Notes: a model not told the origin generated them from the letters alone. A DNA stretch of 63,786 nucleotides from CAZABG01 sp964460985 (GCA_964460985.1 CAYWQX010000009.1:1-63786); one strand, 5' to 3'; counted from the stretch's first letter, positions 33,760-42,545 are shown. Numbers and translations: made by a program.

Positions 33760-34769
33760 ACACTGATCAAGTTGGACATGATACGGGAGCCAAATTCTCC
33801 CCGATAGCCAACCGAAATCGAGAATGGGCAGCGATTTTTGGTCCGCCAATCCAAATTGACTTCAACCGATCCCAAATTCATATTTTGCTCAAAGGCTTTG
33901 GCGGTCTGCCAATCGGCATCTCCCATAAAAGCGTATCTAATTTTTAAGCTATCCAACGTGCTTAAAAAGACATAGCTTACCTTTTCACGCAAAGTAAACG
34001 ATGTGTCCCATAGGGTAAAAGATTGATTGAGCTTAAAACCTGTTTCACTGCGTATTGTAGAGCATCCATGCGACTTTACATGAACCGCATAAAGATCCCC
34101 CCCATTTTCGGAGTATCGTTTCATTTTAAAGTAGCTCCAGTCAAAGGCGGTGAAAGGGGTTAAGTCGCAAATGCAAGAGTTTGGTTTGTAGCCAATCTCC
34201 ATGTGAGGGATGTACTGCCACCCTTTGATACAGCTATTGGCTGCGCCAAAAAATGGGACCAAGCGTCGATTGTCTATCTGGTTATAAAGAACGATAATTG
34301 CAGGGGAGAAGTAGACGTCGCAGCAGTAACTGTTTCCATACACCATGCCGAAATAGCTATCGATTCCAGCTGAACCTAGATTGTTTTCATGCTCTGTATG
34401 AGATCGCATGTATCCCCCTGCAAAACTCATCAGCACGTTTTTTGGAAGGTGAAAATCGATGCCTCCGAAACCTCCATAGGTGTCAAAGTCGAAACGGGGA
34501 GTATTTTCTTGGTTATGGATTTTGGCTTTTTGATCAAAGCCTTCTAAAAATAGTGTGGAGGGTCTATCCCAGCAATCAAAAGGAGCGGTCAAATAGCCGT
34601 GAGTTCTATAGCTGTCTACATGGTTCATCACGAGGGAGCTTATCGTTAGACCATTCTCGTGGACAATAAAGGGTCCCGTTAAATTTAATGCCGGAGTAAA
34701 GGGATCAAAGGCAAAGAGGTTGCCAACGAAAAGGCATGAAAGGCTTAAAACAGATCGCAGTTTTGACAT
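33738..34769 (-). CDS. Outer-membrane beta-barrel protein (autotransporter-barrel-like)
   Basis: A 343-residue protein from ATG 34769, preferred because it opens with a clean signal peptide (M-S-K-L-R-S then a hydrophobic core, cleavage before F-D-P-F); a start at 34847 would run into the divergent gene. The last about 250 residues show barrel strands like those of autotransporter or Pmp-type domains ('GGFGGIDFHLPKNVLMSFAGG', 'SAGIDSYFGMVYG', 'ISVGYRGEFGSRI'). It ends in Phe (L-A-Q-D-F), the usual sorting signal for BAM-assembled barrels. Several Cys are present. No passenger domain is attached. Confidence 0.75.
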   Translation of the reverse strand: MSKLRSVLSLSCLFVGNLFAFDPFTPALNLTGPFIVHENGLTISSLVMNHVDSYRTHGYLTAPFDCWDRPSTLFLEGFDQKAKIHNQENTPRFDFDTYGGFGGIDFHLPKNVLMSFAGGYMRSHTEHENNLGSAGIDSYFGMVYGNSYCCDVYFSPAIIVLYNQIDNRRLVPFFGAANSCIKGWQYIPHMEIGYKPNSCICDLTPFTAFDWSYFKMKRYSENGGDLYAVHVKSHGCSTIRSETGFKLNQSFTLWDTSFTLREKVSYVFLSTLDSLKIRYAFMGDADWQTAKAFEQNMNLGSVEVNLDWRTKNRCPFSISVGYRGEFGSRIMSNLISVTLAQDF

Positions 34770-34871
34770 ATGACACCTAAAATAAAAAAGGTACCATACC
34801 AGCTTTTGAAGAAATTCAAAATATAAATGAGTTGCTCTTGCATTCAAAGGCGGATCTTTTACAATTCACTC

Positions 34872-36107
34872 ATGAAAAAATTTGTGTTTCTTGCGGCTCT
34901 TTTTGTAGGGATTTATTCGGTTGAGGCTACTCTTGCGGGGGGAAGACCTAATACCTTTTCACAAGGAAATAATGCGTTTGCCGGCGTTGTCAATCCGGCG
35001 AATGCGGTTTGGATTGTTAACCGATTCGATATCGGGGTTTTTTGGAATTATCAGAAATCCACATTGAATAACAAAGAGAATACCCCGGGCGTCCCGCCAG
35101 GAAAAACAGATTTGACCTACCGCTCTAAAAATCTTTACACGGCCGATTTTGCTATTCACAGACATTTTCCATTATCGCTCAAGTGCCATGATTACGATTT
35201 TACGATCAGTTTGGCCTCCTACACCGTTTCAGGCGTCACAAAACTTAAAACAAAAAGGAATTTTCCGGCTCAAGGGACAACCCCTCTTGAAATTCAGAAT
35301 AAAACAGACGTTTTAACGGCCGTCTTTTCGTTAAAATTAAGCGACGCTTATTCGGTGGGTCTTTCCGTTGATTATTTTAACCTCAGCCATTTGAGAAACG
35401 GTTTTCAAAACGCCGATAACCCCCTTCGTTCTGTCTCTCCTGGCCATGTGACCAATAAAGGGATGGATCACTCAAACGGTTTTGGATTAACGGCCGGTAT
35501 TCGTTGGAATATTTCCAAACAACTTCTCTTTGGAGCTGCCTGGGCGAGAAAAAATTACTGCGGAAGATTTTGGAAATATCGGGGTTTCGAGCCGTTCCAC
35601 GGGAAAAACTATACGCCTCAAACAGTAGGAGCCGGCTTTACCTATCGTTTTAACGAGCAGTGGGCCGGCCGGCTTGAGTGCCTGTGGTCTAATCAAGGCA
35701 ACCTTCCTAATGCCAATAACTCCATTCTTCCAAACGGAGCTGTTAACACGAACAAAAGAGGCTCCTCCAAATCACCGGGGCCCGGTCTTCAAGATGCGAC
35801 TTTTTTAAACTTAGGTCTTGGTTGTAGAGTGAATAAACATCTTTCGATCGGCTCAGGTCTTTCCCACCGTTTTAAACCTCGTTTTAGCTCGAACTTTCTC
35901 TCCCATTCCTACAGACGTCAGGTCATCTATAATTTGATCTCCCTCGGGGCAAATTTTAACTACCATAAACATGACCTCTTTTTCGTGATGACGAAGGGAT
36001 TTAATAATCATGTTTCAGGACGCCTTCCCGCTTCTTTAGGAGGAAGAAAGTTCTCCTCCGACCGAGAAACTTTCTCCATGACCTTGTCCTATGGCTACTT
36101 ATATTAA
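34872..36107 (+). CDS. FadL/OmpP1-like outer-membrane transport protein
   Basis: A 411-residue protein from ATG 34872, with a Sec signal peptide (M-K-K-F-V-F...). An ORF start at 34827 precedes the signal and overlaps the divergent gene region. The opening 'AGGRPNTFSQGNNAFAGVVNPANAVWI' recalls the FadL-type N-terminus in which a plug precedes the barrel. Later blocks such as 'GFGLTAGIRWNISKQLLFGAAW', 'QTVGAGFTYRFNEQWAGRLEC' and 'FLNLGLGCRVNKHLSIGSGL' are repeated barrel strands. It ends in an aromatic residue (G-Y-L-Y). It may import hydrophobic molecules; that is by analogy with FadL. Confidence 0.7.
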   Translation: MKKFVFLAALFVGIYSVEATLAGGRPNTFSQGNNAFAGVVNPANAVWIVNRFDIGVFWNYQKSTLNNKENTPGVPPGKTDLTYRSKNLYTADFAIHRHFPLSLKCHDYDFTISLASYTVSGVTKLKTKRNFPAQGTTPLEIQNKTDVLTAVFSLKLSDAYSVGLSVDYFNLSHLRNGFQNADNPLRSVSPGHVTNKGMDHSNGFGLTAGIRWNISKQLLFGAAWARKNYCGRFWKYRGFEPFHGKNYTPQTVGAGFTYRFNEQWAGRLECLWSNQGNLPNANNSILPNGAVNTNKRGSSKSPGPGLQDATFLNLGLGCRVNKHLSIGSGLSHRFKPRFSSNFLSHSYRRQVIYNLISLGANFNYHKHDLFFVMTKGFNNHVSGRLPASLGGRKFSSDRETFSMTLSYGYLY

Positions 36108-36111
36108 TGAG

Positions 36112-37023
36112 TTACTTAATAAAGTCTCTTAAGGCGTTAAAGTAGTTCTCCGGATCGTCAAACATTGTGCAATGACTTCCATTCGGACACATGACAAGCT
36201 TAGAATGAGGGATGAGAGCCTTCATTCTTAGTTGATCTTCGGGATTCATAGTGTCGTATTTAGCGCTGATAATTAAGGTGGGACAAAGAATTTTCGAGAG
36301 ATCGTTCCAGCGATTCCAATCTTTAAAAGTTCCGGTGACGACAAACTCATTAGGACCTTGCATCGTTTCATAAACAGGTTTTGCCAAATGATCAAACATC
36401 CTTTGCAGCGATTCGGGCCAAGGTTTTAACCGGCAAAGGTATTTTGCATTGAGCTCGTCCATGATGATTTGCTCATACTCGGGATGATGAAATTCTTCTT
36501 TCGCTTCATAATAAGCAAGTTTATCCTGCAAATCTTGTGGAAGCCTTTTCCTTAAGACGTTTAAGTAATCTGAATAAGCTTGAATGCTTGCGGTGGTATT
36601 AGAAAGGATAAGTCCTTTTAAACCGTCTGAATGCTTAACAGCGTATTCAATGGCAAGAACACCTCCCCACGATTGACCGTAAAGATAAAATTGATCTAGC
36701 TTAAGAGCTTGTCTTACTTCTTCCACTTCTTCGCAAAACCTTTCAACGGTCCATAAACTGGGGTCGTTAGGTTGATCGGAGAAATAGGAGCCTAACTGGT
36801 TGTAAAATATGATCTGGTACTGATCTTTTGGAAAGTGTTCTTCAAAACATTCTAAATACTCATGGGTGCATCCTGGACCGCCATGTAGCGTAAGGATTTT
36901 TATGGGCCCCTCGCCCACTCTTTGAGTCCATACTTTATAGCCATTGTTAAGTTGAATCATCTCAACTCCATCTGTCGCAAAAAGATTTATAGCGGCTGCA
37001 ATCAACAAAAGAATTTTGTGCAT
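36112..37023 (-). CDS. Prolyl aminopeptidase-like alpha/beta hydrolase, exported
   Basis: A 303-residue S33-family alpha/beta hydrolase. After a signal peptide (about residues 1-16) come 'LTLHGGPGCTHEYLE' (the H-G-G-P-G oxyanion motif of proline iminopeptidases), 'YNQLGSYFSDQP', the nucleophile elbow 'YGQSWGGVLAIEYA', the Asp region 'ISAKYDTMNPEDQ' and the catalytic His in 'NGSHCTMFDD'. It should release N-terminal residues, often proline, from peptides; a periplasmic site is implied by the signal. It is the second exported alpha/beta hydrolase in the window. Confidence 0.88.
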   Translation of the reverse strand: MHKILLLIAAAINLFATDGVEMIQLNNGYKVWTQRVGEGPIKILTLHGGPGCTHEYLECFEEHFPKDQYQIIFYNQLGSYFSDQPNDPSLWTVERFCEEVEEVRQALKLDQFYLYGQSWGGVLAIEYAVKHSDGLKGLILSNTTASIQAYSDYLNVLRKRLPQDLQDKLAYYEAKEEFHHPEYEQIIMDELNAKYLCRLKPWPESLQRMFDHLAKPVYETMQGPNEFVVTGTFKDWNRWNDLSKILCPTLIISAKYDTMNPEDQLRMKALIPHSKLVMCPNGSHCTMFDDPENYFNALRDFIK

Positions 37024-37085
37024 ACGACCTCTTTTTAATCGGATTTATTATGGAGTGAAAGATCCTTTTTGAAATACCGTATTAA

Positions 37086-37901
37086 TTACGGTAGAAGACC
37101 AAGCTGTTTAAGCTCTCTTGCAATCGTTTTTACATCGCTTGCAAAGGGACCATCCCATTTAGACTTAATGTTATTGATATAGGATTCAACCGTACGGGAA
37201 GAGAGGTTTAATAGAAAGGCAGTCTCTTTTAAAGTATATCCTTCTATAAGATGTTGCAGGCACTCAACTTCTCGCTTAGTTAAGAGGCTTCTCAGTTTGG
37301 TTTTCTCCGCAAGACCGATTTCGGCGAGAAATGAGGTATGAGGGTCTTTTTGACCAATTTTCTCCCGCTGAAAGAAGTCAGAGCCTTTAAGAGCCGGAAG
37401 AAAGCCCTCTTCCATGTTTTGCAATACTATTTTTAGCTCTTGTTTGAAGTAGTCTCCAAAAGATTTTAAAAGGGGCTGGTTGTTAAGCGCTAAATCAAGA
37501 AGCGATCTATTTTCATTATTGGCCGAGTATCCGAAAAATTCGACGGTCCCCCCTTGTTTTTGGATAAGAAGGATGCAGGTGTCGGAATTCAATATCTCTT
37601 GAGCTTTGATGAGGATCTTTTTTTTGTATGAATTTGAACCGTTGGCTCCGACACAAGTAATACCCTCTTCATAATTCTCAGGGTGCCTTAAATAAGGGTC
37701 ATTCAAATATATTTTTTCATCCACATACTTCTCAGCCCAATCCGGACGATTTAGTAAAACAGTGTATCTTCCTGCAGGATCAATCTTGTGATAGGTGAAG
37801 TACTCTACGCCGAAATGGGTCTTGAGGGGAGATGTTATTTTCCGGATTGTATCGGAGTGTCGTATAATGTATTTTTGAATAATTTCGTGCCATGTAAGCA
37901 T
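37086..37901 (-). CDS. LuxR-type transcriptional regulator
   Basis: A 271-residue regulator with a C-terminal LuxR/GerE helix-turn-helix (about residues 207-250: 'LTKREVECLQHLIEGYTLK', 'LLNLSSRTVESYINNIKSK'). The N-terminal about 170 residues ('HKIDPAGRYTVLLNRPDWAEKY', 'YLNDPYLRHPENYEEG') look like the autoinducer-binding-type sensor fold seen in LuxR solos. No luxI-type synthase lies nearby. It diverges from the 2H phosphoesterase candidate across a 66-bp AT-rich gap and may control that gene. No operator could be identified. Confidence 0.88.
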   Translation of the reverse strand: MLTWHEIIQKYIIRHSDTIRKITSPLKTHFGVEYFTYHKIDPAGRYTVLLNRPDWAEKYVDEKIYLNDPYLRHPENYEEGITCVGANGSNSYKKKILIKAQEILNSDTCILLIQKQGGTVEFFGYSANNENRSLLDLALNNQPLLKSFGDYFKQELKIVLQNMEEGFLPALKGSDFFQREKIGQKDPHTSFLAEIGLAEKTKLRSLLTKREVECLQHLIEGYTLKETAFLLNLSSRTVESYINNIKSKWDGPFASDVKTIARELKQLGLLP

Positions 37902-37967
37902 ATTAATATCGTTGTAGTATATCTAATTTTATTTTATAGTAATAGTTTTAATTTATTGAGTCTCAAC

Positions 37968-38903
37968 ATGACAGTCTCTCTCCCTGCTAAAATAATCGGG
38001 ACCCTTAAGCTTGCCCCTTCACCTAATCGTTTCGTTTACTTAAAAATTCTAGATGAGGTCGTGTACAAGGTTTTTAAGGAATTTAAGGACAACGGGGGAA
38101 ATAAAGAGGCTGAGCTTCCGCCTTACTTTGATCCAAGCCGCTTTGTAAACCCCATCGGAGCTCATGTCACCCTTATTAATTCCTTTCATTTTCGTAAAAT
38201 GGAGCCTAAAGCCGATTTCATTGAACTCTACGTTCAAAACACCCCTCCCTTTGAACTCTCTTGCATAGCTTTCGAAGAGATAAAACCTCCATTCTGGAAA
38301 GAGATGGAAGTGGTGTGGGTTTGTTCTGTAAAGTCCGTACAAATAGATTTGTTTTTTCATGCCATTGATTTTAAGCCTGACCATACAGCCCACTTTACCT
38401 ATGCTGTAAAACCCATTCGGTTGAAACCGCCTGCTGCAGCACAAGTTTTTGAAGCGGATACAACGTCAAAAAAGCTTGATTTATCGAGTGCCAGGTTACC
38501 TCCACCTTCTTTGAAGGAAGGGACAGAGTCTATACCGCTCAATGACAAAAGAAGCACAATTGAGGAGTTAATACTCGCTTCTAAATCCCAGAAACAATTA
38601 CTAGATAAGTTATGTTTACAGCCTCCCAACGAATTTAATATACATCATGCAAAACTGGCAGATCGTATAGGCTATCCAGGTGTAGCTTGGTATATCCGTC
38701 AAGTGTTAGCTCAAATGTTAATAGATCCTGTCAACCGTATTATATTTGAAGCTGAATCCGAAGAAGCGGCGATCATCGCTTTGTTTCAGTTCAGGTATTT
38801 TATGATAGATTCCAAGCATGTCATGTTAGCTAAAAGACAGGGGTATCATCGTTTGGCCGATTATCTTCAAAAGAGAGTTTCTTTACACTTAGAAATATTT
38901 TAA
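37968..38903 (+). CDS. Candidate 2H phosphoesterase-like protein, uncharacterised
   Basis: A 311-residue protein from ATG 37968; an upstream start at 37788 would lie inside the divergent LuxR-type gene. Two H-x-T motifs are visible: His66-Val-Thr68 in 'PIGAHVTLINSF' and His142-Phe-Thr144 in 'DHTAHFTYAVKPI'. They are 76 residues apart, the arrangement that defines 2H phosphoesterases (RNA ligase-like and cyclic-phosphodiesterase enzymes). The C-terminal half is helical with no known motif. RNA 2',3'-cyclic phosphate processing is a possible role. This is an inference from the motif pair, not a database match. Confidence 0.6.
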   Translation: MTVSLPAKIIGTLKLAPSPNRFVYLKILDEVVYKVFKEFKDNGGNKEAELPPYFDPSRFVNPIGAHVTLINSFHFRKMEPKADFIELYVQNTPPFELSCIAFEEIKPPFWKEMEVVWVCSVKSVQIDLFFHAIDFKPDHTAHFTYAVKPIRLKPPAAAQVFEADTTSKKLDLSSARLPPPSLKEGTESIPLNDKRSTIEELILASKSQKQLLDKLCLQPPNEFNIHHAKLADRIGYPGVAWYIRQVLAQMLIDPVNRIIFEAESEEAAIIALFQFRYFMIDSKHVMLAKRQGYHRLADYLQKRVSLHLEIF

Positions 38904-39736
38904 CCAAGTTCAAATGTGGTCACTCCAAAAATTTTGGATAAAGGAGATTTTGGAGCTATTCCTTTGTACATGCGCGCGGTTTCAAAGACTTTAATAAAAC
39001 CATATTGAGTGGAGAGTCTAAGAGCTTCGGAGTTCTCTTGGACGATGTCTAAATAAAGATCTTCTCCTTTTGAGTAGCTTGCAAGAGAGAGGAGAATGTC
39101 TTCGGCGATTTCAGCAGAATCGGCGTATAAAGGACCGATTTTGAAGCCTGAATAACATTTACGAAGGGTCCCAAAACCCTTCACCCTATCATTTTCTTGC
39201 AAGACAAGGGAGTAGGTATTCGGCATTGTGATCCAATGCTGCAGAAATCGTCTCCTCTCATAGCCTGAAATGGTGGCATCAAACTCTACAAGTTGGTTAA
39301 AAGGCACTTGATCGGCTTTCAAAAGATAGTGATATGTCTTCCCTTCGATTCTTCCTTTATATCTAAGATTATTGTGATGAAGTAGAAAACCCGATTTTTT
39401 GTAGTTTTCCTGTTGAGCGGGAACGCCATCTAACCCAATTGATTTCCCTTCAAGATAAGAGAGAGCGTGATTCCACAGCTCAAACCCATAGCCTTGTCCT
39501 CTACAGTTTGCAATAACGATATAAAAACCCATAAAACCAAATGATGAATTCCATTGAGGAGCTGAAATACAGCCGATGGGTTGATCATTCAGATAACCTA
39601 TAAAAAAACCTTCAGGATCGGTAAAATAAAAAGGGATTTTATCCGTTAAGCCCGGATTCCAGCCTTCCTGTTTCGCAAACTCGATCATAGTTGACATATC
39701 GGCGAGCGTAGCCGTCTTAATATTCAGTCTTGACAT
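38900..39736 (-). CDS. GNAT acetyltransferase with tandem domains
   Basis: A 278-residue protein from ATG 39736; upstream codons from 39838 translate the antisense of the transporter gene end. The first domain has the GNAT pattern 'IKTATLADMSTMIEFAKQEGWNPG', 'GFYIVIANCRGQGYGFELW' (the R-G-Q-G-Y acetyl-CoA loop) and 'GLDGVPAQQENYKKSGF'. A second, weaker GNAT-like half follows ('VKGFGTLRKCYSGFKIGPLYAD'), as in the YitH-type two-domain family. The acceptor is unknown. It overlaps the end of the DMT transporter gene by 13 bp, so the two are probably co-transcribed. Confidence 0.85.
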   Translation of the reverse strand: MSRLNIKTATLADMSTMIEFAKQEGWNPGLTDKIPFYFTDPEGFFIGYLNDQPIGCISAPQWNSSFGFMGFYIVIANCRGQGYGFELWNHALSYLEGKSIGLDGVPAQQENYKKSGFLLHHNNLRYKGRIEGKTYHYLLKADQVPFNQLVEFDATISGYERRRFLQHWITMPNTYSLVLQENDRVKGFGTLRKCYSGFKIGPLYADSAEIAEDILLSLASYSKGEDLYLDIVQENSEALRLSTQYGFIKVFETARMYKGIAPKSPLSKIFGVTTFELG

Positions 39737-40587
39737 GCAGGGGTGCTTCCTTTTCGCATGATAATGTATCCGGCAAGGGTAACGAGGAGGATGCCAACGA
39801 TATCGATGACGGGAGGGGCCATATTCCAGATCATCCAATCCATAAGACCCACAAAGACAACAGAGGCGTACTGATAAACACCAAGTTCGGAGGCATCGGC
39901 GAATTTATAGGCGCTGACTAATAGAAGCTGAGCCGTTAATAAGGCAATTCCGCTCATATCGGCATAAAAAGCTCCGTAAGAATCGGGATGTTCAAAAAAG
40001 GGTAAAAAAGGAGCTTGGATCAAGCAGCCAATCGCGAGATAGTAGAAAATAATTCTGACTTTGAACTCCGTGTCGGTAAGAATTTTCATCATGAGGTAGG
40101 CGATCGCCAGAAAAATTCCTGACAAAAGTCCGAGTAGATTGCCAACTTGGGTAAAAATCTCTTTCGTGGGATGAATGATGATCACGATACCGATAAAGCC
40201 GAGAAAAACGGCCAGCCAGACAGATTTTGGAACGCGCGCTTTTAAAAAGAGAACCGTGATAAGAGGAATAAAAATGGGGGCGGTATTAAAAAGAAGGGTG
40301 CTATTTACAATCGGGATGTATTGAATTGAAAGGGTGTAGAGGAGGCTTGCGAAAGTTCCAAAGAAAGCACGGCCTAAAAGAAGTCCATAGTGTTCAGACT
40401 TTAAAAAGCTGATCCCTTGATGGATGATATAAGGAAGAAGAAAAAGGGCCGCTGTCAGATAGGCGTAGAAGCTTACCCAAATAAAATGGCTCGATTGAAG
40501 AGCTTTTTTAGTGAGTATCCCAAAAAGAGCCATGAAAAAGAAAGCCAGAAGAGCAAGAACGCTCCCCTTTAAAATGTTAGAATTCAT
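39724..40587 (-). CDS. EamA/DMT-family transporter
   Basis: A 287-residue membrane protein with ten predicted helices in two repeats of five, the drug/metabolite transporter layout. The second half of each repeat carries family-like segments ('LYTLSIQYIPIVNSTLLFNTAPIFIPLITVLF' split by loops and 'VYQYASVVFVGLMDWMIW'). In chlamydiae this superfamily includes the SAM transporter and amino-acid or vitamin exporters, but the substrate here is not evident. It lies upstream of the GNAT gene on the same strand. Confidence 0.85.
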   Translation of the reverse strand: MNSNILKGSVLALLAFFFMALFGILTKKALQSSHFIWVSFYAYLTAALFLLPYIIHQGISFLKSEHYGLLLGRAFFGTFASLLYTLSIQYIPIVNSTLLFNTAPIFIPLITVLFLKARVPKSVWLAVFLGFIGIVIIIHPTKEIFTQVGNLLGLLSGIFLAIAYLMMKILTDTEFKVRIIFYYLAIGCLIQAPFLPFFEHPDSYGAFYADMSGIALLTAQLLLVSAYKFADASELGVYQYASVVFVGLMDWMIWNMAPPVIDIVGILLVTLAGYIIMRKGSTPACQD

Positions 40588-40640
40588 AAGTAATTTTTGT
40601 TATCACCAAATACCTATTTTTACACTATAAAAGCATTGAT

Positions 40641-41297
40641 ATGGCTGTAAAATCAAACAAATGGGGTGGTATCGATGGGTGTAAAGGAGGCTGGATCTTA
40701 GCCGAAACCGATGGCGTCCATTTTACGTGCACATTTTTGGATTCATTAAGCCGGTTAAATCCACCCGATTTTGAAACTCTTTTGATCGATATTCCCTTGT
40801 CATTTCCGAAAAATGATTTAAGAGTCTCCGAGGTGGAAGCAAAAAAAAGGCTTGGAAAAAGACGGTCCACACTTTTTTTAACGCCTGTAAAGGAGGCCGT
40901 TTTTGAGAAAAACTACCAGAAAGGATTGGAAATTAATCGAAAAATAGCGGGGAGAGGCTTCTCTAAACAAGCCTTTTTTCTCTTTCCCAAAATTCAAGAG
41001 GCGATTTCTTTTAAGGAAAAATCTTTTGGCAACCTCTTTGAATCTCATCCAGAGCTCTGTTTCCTTGGATTAAGCGGTGAGGTTGCGAAATATTCCAAGA
41101 AAACCAAAGAGGGGAGAGCTGAAAGATTAGAGCTTATTAGAAAAATAAACTTAGAGGCTTTTTCAGCTATTCATCAAACTAACTATAAAGTCTTTGAAGA
41201 AGATCTGATCGATGCTGTCCTATTAGCTCTTGCAGCGATGAAAAAAGAGGGGCTTACCCAATTGGGAGACCCTCCTGAAGATGTGATTGTGTATTAA
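40641..41297 (+). CDS. DUF429 family protein (RNase H-like fold)
   Basis: A 218-residue protein of the DUF429 family, predicted from published fold studies to be an RNase H-like nuclease. The family opening 'GGIDGCKGGWILA' and 'LLIDIPLSFP' give the two acidic residues; 'ESHPELCFLGLSG' and 'DLIDAVLLALAAM' provide the later acidic and helical blocks. Length matches. No operon partner; it converges on the SDR gene. Confidence 0.85.
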   Translation: MAVKSNKWGGIDGCKGGWILAETDGVHFTCTFLDSLSRLNPPDFETLLIDIPLSFPKNDLRVSEVEAKKRLGKRRSTLFLTPVKEAVFEKNYQKGLEINRKIAGRGFSKQAFFLFPKIQEAISFKEKSFGNLFESHPELCFLGLSGEVAKYSKKTKEGRAERLELIRKINLEAFSAIHQTNYKVFEEDLIDAVLLALAAMKKEGLTQLGDPPEDVIVY

Positions 41298-41311
41298 ACA
41301 GTTAAGCCTTT

Positions 41312-42148
41312 TTAGTAACTTACTGTGTAGCCTCCATCTAGAATCAAATTTGTCCCATTTACAAAACTGGAGTCGCCGGTTAGTAAAAATCGAACCGCTT
41401 GAGCGACCTCTTCAGGCTCTGCATGACGTTTTAAGGGAATGGACTCTACTTCTTTTTGGAGTGTTTCTTCATAGCTCATCTGGTTTTGAGCCGCTTTTTT
41501 CTGAATTCTCTCTTGATGATACTCCGTCAATACCACCCCTGGAGAGATTGCATTGACTCGAACGCCTTGCGGACCTAATTGATGAGATAGCGCTTTGACA
41601 TAGGTGGTCCACATTCTTCTAATCACGCAAGCAGGGCCATATTGAGGTTGCAGCTGAATCGAAGTGGTCCCTGCAATAACTACAACGGAGCTTTGCTGCG
41701 AAAGAAAGGGGATAGTCTCCTTCAACACCTCTAAAGGCCCTGTAAAAGTGCTTTGGATCACCTCTAGCCACAAAGCCTCCTCTTGAAAAATGGGTTTACC
41801 GAAAAAATGAGGACGGGGAGTAATGAGGACAATTCCATCTATTGCGAGATCAGCCTCTTGGAGATAGTTTTTATAAGATTCGATAGATGATTTTTGGGTA
41901 AAGTCAAGAGAGCATATATCATATCGTCCCTTACACCTCTCTTGAAGCTCTTTTTGAAGTTTGTTTAACTTATTTTCATCCCTTCCCGTTAAAATAAGAT
42001 CGTGCTCTTTCGCCATCAGCCTTGCGGCGGCTTGTCCTAGTTCCCCCGTAGCTCCGGTTATAATAATCGTTTTACGCTCGGCGCACTCTTCTGAGTAAAT
42101 GTCATGGCAAATAAGACATGCCAAGATGAGAAAAATAGCTTTTTTCAT
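41312..42148 (-). CDS. Short-chain dehydrogenase/reductase with signal peptide and altered active site
   Basis: A 278-residue SDR-fold protein from ATG 42148 (an upstream in-frame start at 42175 adds nine residues). A 19-residue hydrophobic export segment precedes the fold. The Rossmann motif (TGATGELG) and the C-terminal 'VRVNAISPGVV' and 'NLILDGGY' blocks are intact. However, the N-A-G position reads I-T-P-R-P and the catalytic Y-x-x-x-K helix reads 'GPACVIRRMWTTYVKAL', with Arg at the Lys place. This matches an atypical FabG-like branch that I recall has a V-V-R in that helix. Whether it reduces anything, and whether it is really exported, is open. Confidence 0.8.
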   Translation of the reverse strand: MKKAIFLILACLICHDIYSEECAERKTIIITGATGELGQAAARLMAKEHDLILTGRDENKLNKLQKELQERCKGRYDICSLDFTQKSSIESYKNYLQEADLAIDGIVLITPRPHFFGKPIFQEEALWLEVIQSTFTGPLEVLKETIPFLSQQSSVVVIAGTTSIQLQPQYGPACVIRRMWTTYVKALSHQLGPQGVRVNAISPGVVLTEYHQERIQKKAAQNQMSYEETLQKEVESIPLKRHAEPEEVAQAVRFLLTGDSSFVNGTNLILDGGYTVSY

Positions 42149-42195
42149 TGGGAAATCCTCTTTTTGAGGACACAAGAATACCTATTTATATCTTT

Positions 42196-42399
42196 TCAAG
42201 AACGGCTAATCATCCACAAAACAAAAGAAAGGATTAAACTAAATAGGAGGGAGCTAGTCAAAGGGATATAGATTTGTGTGCTGCCGCTTTGATACGAAAA
42301 ATCGCCGGGAAGCCTTCCAATCGGCACCCCAACCCATATAAGAGCGCTTATAAAAATGAGGCCTAAGCCTACAAAAAACATCCATTTTGCCATTTCCAT
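42196..42399 (-). CDS. DUF2905 family small membrane protein
   Basis: A 67-residue protein with two membrane helices separated by 'PIGRLPGDFSYQSGSTQIYIP', the diagnostic G-R-L-P-G-D loop of DUF2905. Members are found across many bacteria; the function is unknown. ATG 42399 is used; a second in-frame ATG lies two codons later. It is 47 bp upstream of the SDR gene on the same strand. Confidence 0.85.
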   Translation of the reverse strand: MEMAKWMFFVGLGLIFISALIWVGVPIGRLPGDFSYQSGSTQIYIPLTSSLLFSLILSFVLWMISRS

Positions 42400-42545
42400 A
42401 CTTTTCTCTTGATAGAATATTGATCTAATTATGCTATCTGCTTCTTATAAAAGATGAAAGTTTAAGGAGTTCATCTTTATCTATAGAGACACGATTCGAT
42501 TTCCTGTTAGAAAGTTATGGTTCTTTTTCCTTATTCTGTTCGGTT

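Noticed and set aside
41312..42148. FabG (3-oxoacyl-ACP reductase)
   Set aside because: The catalytic Tyr/Lys pair is missing and an export signal is present, so a role in fatty-acid synthesis is unlikely.
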